A DNA stretch of 64,000 nt from Bacteroidia bacterium (GTDB taxonomy: Bacteria; Bacteroidota; Bacteroidia; J057; JAIXKT01). The DNA is taken from NCBI GenBank assembly GCA_026932145.1, contig JAIXKT010000021.1, positions 62,001 through 126,000 of the forward strand. The letters are read 5' to 3'. A program made the translations under genes and the position numbers. Below are positions 1 through 8,485 of the stretch, in pieces; within the stretch, counting starts at the first letter, position 1, and each line of letters starts with the position of its first letter. The notes under the pieces were generated by a model, which was not told where the DNA came from, made no database searches, and was given only the letters and a program-made list of their open reading frames with translations.

Positions 1-1
1 T

Positions 2-1132
2 ACGGAAAAATCTGTTAATGAACTAATTGCCAGTTTAACCAAACAATGGATTACGGATTTTTTCAAAACAAAAAGTTTTATTACCGGCGATGAAATTGTA
101 GCATTTGCTTCCCATAAGCAAGTTAATCATTTCATTTTATTTCAGATATATCAAGATTGGAATACCTTTCAGAGTAAATTACAGCATCCTTTTTTTGATT
201 TTAAACATGAAGAAGTAAAAAAAGCGATGGTTGAGTTTCACAACGTTCTTTCCAGACACATTAAGGTTGAACGCAGCGAATTTCGTGGAATGGTTGAAAA
301 AGCTATATATAACAACTTGAAACTCATCATCAATCCGGCAGAGTGCTTTGCTAATTTCTTTTTTCAATCCAAAGAATCAATTCCCATTACTTTGTTTGAA
401 AAGTACGCCAATTATTTTGTGGACTTTGACTTTATTATTTCAAGTATTTTATCTTATCACAAAAAAAACAACCTACAAATAGTTGAGAAAAAAGTATTTT
501 TAGAAAAGATAGACCGCGTTGTGCAACTCTATGAAGAAAAACAAGGTCAAAACTTTACGGTTTACCGTAAGGCTATTTTTGCCCAACTTACCGGCTATTT
601 TTGGGAAGATTATATTAATAGCAACCAAGTAGTTGAAGCCCCCAAAATTACTATTCCCCAAAAAGAAAAAACAATATTGAAAGAAAATAAGCTAATTACC
701 CAATTTGGAGAAATTGACACTGAACTTGAAATTCCGGTTATTCAAAATTCTAAAATAGAAGATCAAGTAAATCAAGAAGTTAGTAAAAAACATAATATCC
801 TGAATTCGTTTATCCAGACAGAAAATAGCAGCAAGCCCCGCTTAATTGACCAATACAAACAATCACAACAGCCGAATAATCTAAGCCTCAACAAAAAAAA
901 TGTTACAGTTGAGCAAATCCCGTTGTATAAGCGGTTTCAGTTTTCCCAAAAAATGTTTCAAGGAAATTCCGAAGCCCTCAAAACCTGCATTGAAGACTTA
1001 AATGACTGTGAAACTGTATCTGATTTAGAATATGTGCTGAATAAGAAGTATTTGCAACCCAATAACTTAACCTTAGAAGATGAACTTGCGCTTGAGTTTT
1101 ATCAACTATTTAAACGGCGTTTTGAAAACTGA
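2..1132 (+). CDS. hypothetical protein, 5'-truncated by window edge
   Basis: The reading frame is open from base 2 to the TGA at 1130-1132, so the true start lies upstream of the window; the first in-frame ATG (227) is internal. The visible 376 residues are a helical, Lys/Glu/Asn-rich cytoplasmic-type protein with no signal peptide, membrane segment or catalytic motif I recognise. The first two thirds look folded. A low-complexity, charged linker (roughly 185-285 of the visible part) leads to a short C-terminal helical block. Its stop overlaps the ATG of the next gene by one base (TGATG), so the two are probably translated in sequence. I do not recognise the family. Confidence 0.75.
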   Translation, partial: TEKSVNELIASLTKQWITDFFKTKSFITGDEIVAFASHKQVNHFILFQIYQDWNTFQSKLQHPFFDFKHEEVKKAMVEFHNVLSRHIKVERSEFRGMVEKAIYNNLKLIINPAECFANFFFQSKESIPITLFEKYANYFVDFDFIISSILSYHKKNNLQIVEKKVFLEKIDRVVQLYEEKQGQNFTVYRKAIFAQLTGYFWEDYINSNQVVEAPKITIPQKEKTILKENKLITQFGEIDTELEIPVIQNSKIEDQVNQEVSKKHNILNSFIQTENSSKPRLIDQYKQSQQPNNLSLNKKNVTVEQIPLYKRFQFSQKMFQGNSEALKTCIEDLNDCETVSDLEYVLNKKYLQPNNLTLEDELALEFYQLFKRRFEN

Positions 1133-2316
1133 TGCTTGAATATTCGGCTCTCTGTGCTGCCTTTAAGGATAAAGCACTTCCATTGGCCTTTGTAGATATG
1201 GCCGCTTTTGAAAATAATATCAAAGCTATCGCGCAAAGAGCTTCTTCCAAAAAAGTCAGAATTGCCACAAAATCAATTCGTTGTGTGCATTTGACAAAGT
1301 ATATTTTGCAGTTTAATCCTGCCGTTTTTCAGGGATTAATGTGCTATCATCCCCAAGAAGCTGTCTTTTTAGCCCAGCAAGGTTTTGATGATATGCTTAT
1401 TGCTTATCCGTTTACCCAAAAACAAGCGATTGAAGCCGTTGCCAATGAAATCATAAACGGAAAAAAAATCATTGTAATGGCTGATTTAAAGCAGCATATA
1501 GATAATTATCAGCAAGTTGCGCAAGAAAAAAACTGCATTTTGCCGATCTGTCTTGATTTAGATTTATCAGTAACTTTCCCCGGACTTCATTTTGGGGTAC
1601 TACGCTCGGCAATTAAAACTTCCGAAAATGCCGTAGAATTAGCAAAGTATATTCAACAAAAAAAACATCTAAAACTTGTTGGGCTAATGGGTTATGAAGC
1701 ACAAATAGCCGGCGTAGGAGATAAAATGAATAATAACTATCTGAAAAACAAGATAGTCCAACTCTTAAAATCTATTTCGCTACCGAAAATAAAACAGCGC
1801 AGAACCCAAACCATTGAAGCTATTAAACAGCTTGGGATTGAATTAGACTTTGTAAATGGCGGCGGAACAGGCAGCTTAGAAACAACTTGTCAGGAAGACC
1901 TTGTAACAGAGGTTACTGCCGGTTCAGGGTTTTATCAATCACATTTATTTGATTATTATCAGTCATTTAGGCATGAGCCGGCTGCCGGTTTTGCCTTAGA
2001 GATCACCCGTAACCCGCAACAGAATATTTATACTTGTTTTGGCGGCGGTTACATCGCCTCCGGTAGTGCAGGTATAGAAAAACAACCCTTAGTTTGGTTG
2101 CCAAACGAAGCGGAACTGACTTCCTTAGAAGGCGCAGGCGAAGTTCAAACGCCGGTAAAATGCCCAAAACCATTGGAAGTCGGAGGAATGGTGTTTTTTC
2201 GCCATGCTAAAGCCGGCGAACTCTGTGAGCGGTTTACGCACCTGCACCTTATCCAAAACTATAAAATAACCCAAACTGTACCTACTTATCGTGGTCAAAA
2301 CCAATGCTTTCTATGA
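1132..2316 (+). CDS. PLP-dependent amino acid deaminase/aldolase-like protein (alanine racemase N-terminal fold)
   Basis: The 394-residue protein resembles the fold-type III PLP group that includes D-threonine aldolase and D-serine dehydratase. An early strand (PLAFVDM, about 17-23) is followed by IATKSIRC, whose Lys47 is the expected Schiff-base lysine. The phosphate-binding Gly cluster NGGGTGS lies near residue 242. The C-terminal region resembles the D-TA-like domain rather than a true alanine racemase C-domain. Substrate cannot be read from sequence; D-amino acids or beta-hydroxy amino acids are likely from the family. Its TGA overlaps the preferred dapF ATG (ATGA, 2313-2316) and its own start overlaps the upstream stop, so it sits in a tight three-gene operon. 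Confidence 0.8.
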   Translation: MLEYSALCAAFKDKALPLAFVDMAAFENNIKAIAQRASSKKVRIATKSIRCVHLTKYILQFNPAVFQGLMCYHPQEAVFLAQQGFDDMLIAYPFTQKQAIEAVANEIINGKKIIVMADLKQHIDNYQQVAQEKNCILPICLDLDLSVTFPGLHFGVLRSAIKTSENAVELAKYIQQKKHLKLVGLMGYEAQIAGVGDKMNNNYLKNKIVQLLKSISLPKIKQRRTQTIEAIKQLGIELDFVNGGGTGSLETTCQEDLVTEVTAGSGFYQSHLFDYYQSFRHEPAAGFALEITRNPQQNIYTCFGGGYIASGSAGIEKQPLVWLPNEAELTSLEGAGEVQTPVKCPKPLEVGGMVFFRHAKAGELCERFTHLHLIQNYKITQTVPTYRGQNQCFL

Positions 2317-3107
2317 TTCCTTTTATCAAATTTCATGGTACAGGAAATGATTTTGTGGTTTTTTCAAAGCCGGATCTTCCCGCAAACGGCTTCACACCGG
2401 AACAAATACGGCTCTTAACACATCGGAGGTTTGGAATTGGTGCTGACGGAGTTATTGTAATTCAGGCTGCCCTAAATGCAGACTTTGAAATGCTATATTA
2501 CAATGCTGATGGAAATTTAGGCTCTTTATGTGGCAATGGCTCCCGTTGTGCGGTCGTTGCAGCACAAAAATTCGGCCTATTCCCAGAAACAAAACAAGAT
2601 ATTCTGTTTTTGGCTTATGACGGGCATCATACTGCCCAAATGAACAACCAAAACCAAGTATCTATTAGCCTAAATCCTCCTAAATTTTTAAAACAAATCA
2701 ACGAAACTGACTTTGAAACAGATACAGGCTCTCCGCATTATATTCGCTTTGTTTCACAACCCCTTGATGAACAAACAGTTCTAAAACTTGGAAAAGAAAT
2801 CAGATACAATGAAACCTACCGTCAACAAGGTATTAACGTTAATTTTGTACAAATATTGAATGATAATGAGCTATTTGTCTGGACGTATGAGCGTGGTGTT
2901 GAGGCAGTTACATTAAGTTGCGGGACGGGGGCAATGGCTGCTGCGGCTGCTTTTCGTACCCTAAAACCAGCAAATAATACCACAATTCATACATTAGGCG
3001 GAGCTTTAATAGCTATAACTAACTTCCAAAGGGCACAATTTACATTACAAGGCCCTGTAGTATTGGTTTACGAAGGAAAAATTTCGCTAAATTCAACTAC
3101 TTGTTAG
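2313..3107 (+). CDS. dapF: diaminopimelate epimerase
   Basis: Converts LL- to meso-diaminopimelate for lysine and peptidoglycan synthesis, without a cofactor. The start chosen here (ATG 2313) gives MIPFIKFHGTGNDF, the usual family N-terminus, and an ATGA overlap with the upstream gene; an ATG nine bases earlier (2304) is also in frame. Both catalytic cysteines are visible: Cys73 in CGNGSRC and Cys203 in SCGTGA. The length of 264 residues is normal. The 3' end overlaps the convergent PolX-like gene by 11 bases, leaving no room for a separate terminator. Confidence 0.96.
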   Translation: MIPFIKFHGTGNDFVVFSKPDLPANGFTPEQIRLLTHRRFGIGADGVIVIQAALNADFEMLYYNADGNLGSLCGNGSRCAVVAAQKFGLFPETKQDILFLAYDGHHTAQMNNQNQVSISLNPPKFLKQINETDFETDTGSPHYIRFVSQPLDEQTVLKLGKEIRYNETYRQQGINVNFVQILNDNELFVWTYERGVEAVTLSCGTGAMAAAAAFRTLKPANNTTIHTLGGALIAITNFQRAQFTLQGPVVLVYEGKISLNSTTC

Positions 3108-4728
3108 TAAGCCAAATACGCACTTCTTCTGTATTCCAACAATTAACACACTGTTCGGCAGCCAGCATTCCTTTTCGGGCAACCTGAACTCCCCAATGAA
3201 TGTCTTGTATCCCTTTGAGGCTGTGTGCATCCGGTGATAAAACGCACAAAACATTTTTTTCAGCCATATAGGGAATCCAAGTCCAGTCAATATCTAAGCG
3301 ATATGGATTGCAATTTAACTCGATAGCAACATGATTAGCCGCACACGCGTCTATAATATATTGATGATGAATTGGGTAGCCGGATCTTATGAGCAGCAGC
3401 CTGCCTGTTGGATGGCCTAAAATTCGGGTATATGGATTTTCGATAGCTTTTATAAGCCGGCGCGTAGCCTCTTCAGCATTCATATTAAACGAACTATGAA
3501 TAGAAGCAATCACAAAATCAAAGGTCTTTAAAATCTCTTCAGGGTAATCTAACTCTCCAGAAGGCAAAATATCGGATTCGATACCGGAAAAAACGGTAAA
3601 ATCAGTTAATTTCTGGTTTATGGATCTAATCTCTTCTTGTTGAGCCGTTACTCTGCCAATAGATAGCCCGTTGGCATAAAAAGCAGATTGACTATGGTCA
3701 GAAATCCCTAAGTAATGATAACCATTTTTTTGGCAGGCATCTACCATTTCCGACAAAGAATTTGCACCATCTGACCAAGTTGTATGCGCATGGAAAATGC
3801 CGACAACATCCTTTTTATCAATCAAATGCGCTACTTTTTGTTCGGTATTTTCTAATTCTCCAATGCCTTCCCTACATTCCGGCGGAACAAAAGTAAAGCC
3901 GTTAGCTTGATAAATTTCCTCTTCTGATTGAAAGTTTAGTTCAGTTTCTTTCAGAACAGCCTCGATATGAATCTGGCTGCCGGTCAGCAAAAAATAAGAT
4001 TTGTAAAACGTTTCAGAACTTGATTTGTAAATACGAATATGATGCTGTTTGTCCAAAGAAAAAAAGTCAGCAAAATCATCATTTTGTACGTTTAAAATCC
4101 AGTTATCTAATTGAAAATCAATTGTTTGGTTAAGTTTTGTTAATCCTTCTATCTGTTGAATAGTTGGGCAGAAGCGCCTTAATTCTCCTACGGGAAACAC
4201 CGGATAGGGAAATTTTTGGGCAAAAGAATCCCAAAGTGCATAAGCCGTATGGAGGTGATAAAACCCTTGATTAGCTAAGTAAAATTCTAATGCACGTTGT
4301 ATGTTTTTTTGGGATTTTTCTCCAAAACCCTTGATATTCAGTAATTTATTTTCGTAGCAGGCCTGTAAAAGTTCTTTTGGGGAGGTGATTTGAGCTTGTA
4401 TCCAGAGTTGCTGGATTTTTTTGGGTCCGATTCCGGGTACGTTTAGGAGTTCAGGGAGTTCGGGAGGCAATATTTTCAAAACCTCTTGCATCGGCTGAAA
4501 TGTATTCTCTTTGAATAATTCAACGATTTCTTTCCAGATACCTGCACCCACGCCGGGAATATTTGGTTTTATGCCTTTGGTTACATAGGATTCGAGCGAT
4601 TCTGGAAAACTTGCAATATTTTGTGCCGCGATAGCAAAAGATTTAGCCCTAAAAGGATTTTCGCCCACTATTTCCAATAAAGCTGTTGTTTTCTGTAAAA
4701 TCTTAACAACTAATTCATTATCAATCAT
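3097..4728 (-). CDS. PolX-like protein: helix-hairpin-helix, degenerate polymerase X domain, intact PHP domain
   Basis: The 543-residue protein has the PolX layout. An N-terminal 8-kDa-like HhH region (about 1-150, hairpins IPGVGAGI and VPGIGPKK) is followed by a polymerase-like region (150-290) and a C-terminal PHP phosphoesterase (308-540). PHP metal ligands appear complete: HAH 313-315, His345 in SDH, Glu384, His411, His439 and Asp500/His502. In the polymerase part, the usual GS-x-RR followed by GDxD is reduced to VGELRR then IQQIEGL, so the catalytic aspartates are not visible. I infer a PHP nuclease or phosphatase guided by HhH DNA binding, not an active polymerase. Its start overlaps the stop of the upstream secreted PHP gene by 8 bases. 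Confidence 0.85.
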   Translation of the reverse strand: MIDNELVVKILQKTTALLEIVGENPFRAKSFAIAAQNIASFPESLESYVTKGIKPNIPGVGAGIWKEIVELFKENTFQPMQEVLKILPPELPELLNVPGIGPKKIQQLWIQAQITSPKELLQACYENKLLNIKGFGEKSQKNIQRALEFYLANQGFYHLHTAYALWDSFAQKFPYPVFPVGELRRFCPTIQQIEGLTKLNQTIDFQLDNWILNVQNDDFADFFSLDKQHHIRIYKSSSETFYKSYFLLTGSQIHIEAVLKETELNFQSEEEIYQANGFTFVPPECREGIGELENTEQKVAHLIDKKDVVGIFHAHTTWSDGANSLSEMVDACQKNGYHYLGISDHSQSAFYANGLSIGRVTAQQEEIRSINQKLTDFTVFSGIESDILPSGELDYPEEILKTFDFVIASIHSSFNMNAEEATRRLIKAIENPYTRILGHPTGRLLLIRSGYPIHHQYIIDACAANHVAIELNCNPYRLDIDWTWIPYMAEKNVLCVLSPDAHSLKGIQDIHWGVQVARKGMLAAEQCVNCWNTEEVRIWLTNK

Positions 4729-6823
4729 TTAATAAAATAACTTTTTGTGTGTATGGGAATGCTCCATCTTTTAAGAATTGAACAAAGTAAATTCCGGAAG
4801 CAATTGATTTATATTCCCATGAGTAGAAGCCTTCTGAAAGCATTATTTGATATTCAACGCTATTTTTTAAATGTTTTTCCCAAACAACCTGCCCCATCGA
4901 ATTACAGATGTGAATGGTTAGTGATTTTTGGAAATCACCCGGGTACAATTCTAACGTTCCTTGATTGGGTTTAACAATCACACGTGGCTGTTCTTCAAAA
5001 GTACTTATCGTGCAATGCTGTGCAATTTGGTTCGTAACAGTATGAAAAACAATGGGATTACTCAATAAGATGCATCGATTACTGATGTCATAAACTTCTA
5101 TTCTAATGAAACAAGGGTTTTGTAAATCAAGGCAGATTTTGGAGTATGGGTTAATTTGGTCTTTGAATAAGAGATAGTTTACATTGGTTCCGGGAGAATT
5201 TATAAGTCCTTGATAAACATATACTTTTGAGCCTACCGGAAGTGGGTCAAAGGATAGACTTAAGGTGTCATAAATTTGGTTACTGGTTGTTCTATCTCCC
5301 ATTTGGGCACTTCCAACCCAAAAGTTGAAACGTCCGTTATAGCGAAAAGGGCTTCCAAAGTAAATACGTCCGTTTTTTAACCCGTCAATTAAACTTTCTG
5401 GGGAGTCGTCATCAGCCCAAACCCACGTACTCATGGAGTTGGGTGCCATCATGTCATACCAAGCTCCTCCGTGAGAATCAAAACTGCCGTTTCCATAGAG
5501 ATATAATTTGTTTGCTGTAAGAATATCCCACAAACGAGTGTGCCTACTTAAATCCGTTCCCCCTCGAGAATAGGACCCAATTTCTATAATATTACAGCCA
5601 AATACCTGATTTTGAAGTAGTTTTAATGCAACGTTATTGCAATTACTATCTTGAACAATATCCGGATCTAATAAATAGGAACTTGTTCCAAAGGGGTGGT
5701 TAAAGGAAACTACGCCGCCTGCATTTTGGATATTTCGGGCAAAAGAATCTGGATAAATCCGCATCATAGAATCTCCATACAAAACGCTATCCCGAATGTT
5801 TATGCTTGGAACAAAGCCATTTAGGTGGTATTCTCTGCTGTTAGGCCCGGTGGCAAATTCTATTCCTACGATTTCTTTGTGTCCATATCTTGCGCCGTAT
5901 CGGTTTCCGAAAAACCCCATTTGATTTATTTGATTTTGGGGCTGCGGAGCATTGCTATACAATTCAAAATAGTACAACGTCATTTTTGCCGTTTGCCCAT
6001 TTTTAGCAAGCAACTGAATGTGAATATCTGTAATTGTATTATCGTCTCCGTCTAATAATAAAGAAGCATCGGTTAGTAAATTTAACAGAATAGTATCCCG
6101 AGTTGTTTTGCAAGGAACATAAATATAAGCTAAGCTATCTCCTTGATTAATAGGATTTAATGAAACAGAATCAGGAACTAATGTGTAAATAATTTTATGC
6201 AATACTGGTTTTTGCTGAAAATGCCAAGAAAGTTCAACGATAATTTGGTGTTTGGTATTAGCGTTAAAATTAAAAGGTTCAACAACCAATTTAAGCATTG
6301 CTTGGCTTGAAATGGGTCTTGGCATACGGAATTGCATTAGTTTGCCAAAAGTTCCTCTTGGGACATAGCCAAAGCTATCCCATTTTGCAGTTGTGCCTGT
6401 TAGTTGCCACGTTAGGATTTTATTTTGCACAGAAGCAGCAAATTGCCCGCCGCTCATAACTGCTTCCAAGCGGATAGGGCGATCAATAGCTCCATTCATA
6501 TTGACTACATTTCCCAGTGAATCAACGTTAGTCGTAGATGAAAAGTTATAGTTTAAAATACGGTTGAGGTTAAGCACTTCATCATGGTCAGTCCACCATA
6601 AAACATTTTGGTTGAATTGGTTAGCATAATGTGCGTGCCATTGCATAGAGGCTGGTTTATCGGCACCGTTGTGGTGAGAATGTGCGTGCAAGTGCATCTG
6701 AACGCTATAAGCCTGTTTCCCCTGCGGGAATAATTGGCCGTAGCTATGAAAAAACGTAAAAAAATAACCCGCTAAACATAGCCAAACTGAACAACAAATC
6801 CTAAGAAGTAATCGTAAATTCAT
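4721..6823 (-). CDS. secreted PHP-like phosphoesterase with T9SS C-terminal sorting domain
   Basis: The start at 6823 gives MNLRLLLR followed by a hydrophobic core ending SYGQ, a plausible signal peptide. An in-frame ATG 39 bases upstream would bury it. PHP-type metal motifs follow: HLHAHSHH near residue 44, TDHDE at 79, and later FNHPFG and FDSHGG. The middle has no obvious domain by eye and may be beta-sandwich. The last 80 or so residues look like a type A type IX secretion sorting domain (Gly-Ile-Tyr-Phe-Val-Gln near the end, then a short basic tail), which predicts export across the outer membrane and surface attachment. Substrate is unknown. It is co-transcribed with the cytoplasmic PolX-like PHP gene downstream. 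Confidence 0.78.
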   Translation of the reverse strand: MNLRLLLRICCSVWLCLAGYFFTFFHSYGQLFPQGKQAYSVQMHLHAHSHHNGADKPASMQWHAHYANQFNQNVLWWTDHDEVLNLNRILNYNFSSTTNVDSLGNVVNMNGAIDRPIRLEAVMSGGQFAASVQNKILTWQLTGTTAKWDSFGYVPRGTFGKLMQFRMPRPISSQAMLKLVVEPFNFNANTKHQIIVELSWHFQQKPVLHKIIYTLVPDSVSLNPINQGDSLAYIYVPCKTTRDTILLNLLTDASLLLDGDDNTITDIHIQLLAKNGQTAKMTLYYFELYSNAPQPQNQINQMGFFGNRYGARYGHKEIVGIEFATGPNSREYHLNGFVPSINIRDSVLYGDSMMRIYPDSFARNIQNAGGVVSFNHPFGTSSYLLDPDIVQDSNCNNVALKLLQNQVFGCNIIEIGSYSRGGTDLSRHTRLWDILTANKLYLYGNGSFDSHGGAWYDMMAPNSMSTWVWADDDSPESLIDGLKNGRIYFGSPFRYNGRFNFWVGSAQMGDRTTSNQIYDTLSLSFDPLPVGSKVYVYQGLINSPGTNVNYLLFKDQINPYSKICLDLQNPCFIRIEVYDISNRCILLSNPIVFHTVTNQIAQHCTISTFEEQPRVIVKPNQGTLELYPGDFQKSLTIHICNSMGQVVWEKHLKNSVEYQIMLSEGFYSWEYKSIASGIYFVQFLKDGAFPYTQKVILLND

Positions 6824-6864
6824 ATAAAAAATGCAGAGATAGCAGAAAAAGATCTCTTGCACAG

Positions 6865-6922
6865 TAGCTTAATAGTTTAATAAAACTAAATACAAAGAAA
6901 TAATGTATTCCAGATTAAGCTA
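6865..6922 (-). terminator. candidate weak stem-loop between the nitrilase and PHP genes
   Basis: A 9-bp inverted repeat (TAGCTTAAT at 6865-6873, ATTAAGCTA at 6914-6922) encloses a small AGTTT/AAACT hairpin. It lies downstream of the nitrilase stop on the minus strand and upstream of the PHP gene. The stem is AT-rich and the loop long, so function is uncertain. Confidence 0.3.
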
Positions 6923-6958
6923 TTATTTAATGGATACGCTGCGAAATGTGCTGCTTTA

Positions 6959-7825
6959 TTAGGGTTGCACGAGAGGTGCATACATATCTGGTCGGCGGTC
7001 TCTGAAAAACTGCCATACAGAGCGCACTTCATCAATCATATCGAGGTCAAATTCTGCGACTAAAAGTTCGTCATTATTTTCGGATGCGCAGGCGAATATT
7101 TGGCCGCGTGGATCTACAAAGTAGGAGTTTCCGTAGAATTTACCTACGTTCCAAGGCTGTTCGATGCCTACCCTGTTGATGCAGCCCATAAAATAGCCGT
7201 TGGCGGCTGCATGGGCAGGCTGCTCTAACTTCCATAGATATTGGGAAAGTCCGGCAACGGTTGCCGAAGGATTATAGACGATTTCGGCTCCATTTAACCC
7301 TAATGCACGAGCACCTTCGGGGAAATGCCGGTCATAGCAAATATAAACCCCAACTTTGGCATATTTTGTCTCAAAAACAGGGTAGCCTAAATTTCCCGGA
7401 CGGAAAAAGAACTTTTCCCAAAAGCCTGATGTGTGCGGTATATGTGTTTTGCGGTATTTTCCCAGATAGGTTCCGTCAGCATCCAATACTGCGGCTGTGT
7501 TGTATAAAAAGCCGGCCTGCTCTTTTTCATAGATAGGTACAATCAGTACCATATTATATTTTTTAGCATATTCGGCAAGCCGTTCTGTGGTAGGCCCGGG
7601 AACAGGCTCAGCAGAGGCATACCAACTTGCATTTTGGCCGGGGCAAAAGTAAGGCGTATTAAAAATCTCCTGTAAACACAGTATCTGAACTCCTTGTTTG
7701 CCCGCAGATTCAATGTATGGAATATGCTTCTGAAACATCGCTTCGATAATTTCAGGGATGCTTCCTTGCCCCTCCGTCATGGGAAGGCTCATTTGGATTA
7801 ACCCAGATTTAATACGCCTTGGCAT
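6959..7825 (-). CDS. nitrilase-superfamily carbon-nitrogen hydrolase (beta-ureidopropionase / N-carbamoyl-amine amidohydrolase type)
   Basis: At 288 residues it is normal for the family. The Glu-Lys-Cys triad is visible: Glu53 in LCLQEIF, Lys126 in KYRKTHIP and Cys163 in YICYDRHFPE. The ICYDRHFPE environment and the C-terminal RDRRPDMY are typical of the beta-ureidopropionase / N-carbamoylputrescine amidase branch. The exact substrate, a ureido or carbamoyl compound from pyrimidine or polyamine breakdown, cannot be fixed by eye. It starts 20 bases after the cyclophilin gene on the same strand and is probably co-transcribed with it. Confidence 0.88.
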   Translation of the reverse strand: MPRRIKSGLIQMSLPMTEGQGSIPEIIEAMFQKHIPYIESAGKQGVQILCLQEIFNTPYFCPGQNASWYASAEPVPGPTTERLAEYAKKYNMVLIVPIYEKEQAGFLYNTAAVLDADGTYLGKYRKTHIPHTSGFWEKFFFRPGNLGYPVFETKYAKVGVYICYDRHFPEGARALGLNGAEIVYNPSATVAGLSQYLWKLEQPAHAAANGYFMGCINRVGIEQPWNVGKFYGNSYFVDPRGQIFACASENNDELLVAEFDLDMIDEVRSVWQFFRDRRPDMYAPLVQP

Positions 7826-7845
7826 AATTTTAAATATTAATTTTA

Positions 7846-8298
7846 TTATTCATGAATGATAATTTGCTGTATATCATCACCTTGCTTGATTAAGTCGAGG
7901 GTGTCTAATCCTTGAACTACTTTTCCGAAGCAGGTGTGATTTCCGTCTAAATGGGCTGTTTGCGCTCTGGAGAGTACAACAAAGAACTGGGATCCTCCTG
8001 TATTTCTGCCGGCATGAGCCATAGACAAAACGCCTCTGTCATGGTATTGATTACCGCCGGTAAGTTCGCATGGGATACTATATCCAGGGCCTCCTGTTCC
8101 GGGATGTCCCGTTGCACCTGCTCGGCTGTTTGGGCAGCCACCTTGGATTACAAATTGCGGGATTACCCGATGCCATTTTAAACCATCATAAAACTTAGCC
8201 TTCGCCAACTTAACAAAGTTTGCAACGGTCTTAGGAGCATCTTGCTCATAAAACTCTACCAGTAACGTACCTCGGTTTGTGATTATTTCAGCCGTCAT
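7846..8298 (-). CDS. peptidyl-prolyl cis-trans isomerase, cyclophilin type
   Basis: This is a single-domain cyclophilin of 150 residues. Typical motifs are seen: FYDGLKWHRVIPQFVIQGG near residue 40, SMAHAGRNTGGSQFFV near 95, and the HLDGNHTCFGKV segment. The start at 8298 (MTAEIITNRG) matches the family; the reading frame extends 13 codons further upstream with an untypical sequence. With no signal peptide from this start it should be a cytoplasmic folding helper. A TAnnTTTG-type element at 8322-8329 lies just upstream. Confidence 0.92.
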   Translation of the reverse strand: MTAEIITNRGTLLVEFYEQDAPKTVANFVKLAKAKFYDGLKWHRVIPQFVIQGGCPNSRAGATGHPGTGGPGYSIPCELTGGNQYHDRGVLSMAHAGRNTGGSQFFVVLSRAQTAHLDGNHTCFGKVVQGLDTLDLIKQGDDIQQIIIHE

Positions 8299-8321
8299 AT
8301 TTTTTATGCTACAAATAAACA

Positions 8322-8329
8322 CAAATTTA
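8322..8329 (-). promoter_or_regulatory. candidate -7 element for the cyclophilin operon
   Basis: Read on the minus strand this is TAAATTTG, fitting the Bacteroidota TAnnTTTG consensus, 23 bases before the ATG. No clear -33 TTTG is seen. Confidence 0.4.
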
Positions 8330-8457
8330 AGTTTCATGCTCCAGCTAACTTAAAAATTAGATTATCATTCAGGAAGTAGCACATAAAAAGAGTAGCAGAG
8401 AGCAAAAAACTTCATAAACCAAGTCTTTACCTTCATGGGTTTCAATAAATTTAATTC

Positions 8458-8465
8458 TATCTTTG
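8458..8465 (+). promoter_or_regulatory. candidate -7 element for the exonuclease gene
   Basis: TATCTTTG fits TAnnTTTG and ends 20 bases before the ATG at 8486. No convincing -33 box is visible. Confidence 0.45.
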
Positions 8466-8485
8466 AACCGTAGCAGGACGCTTAG

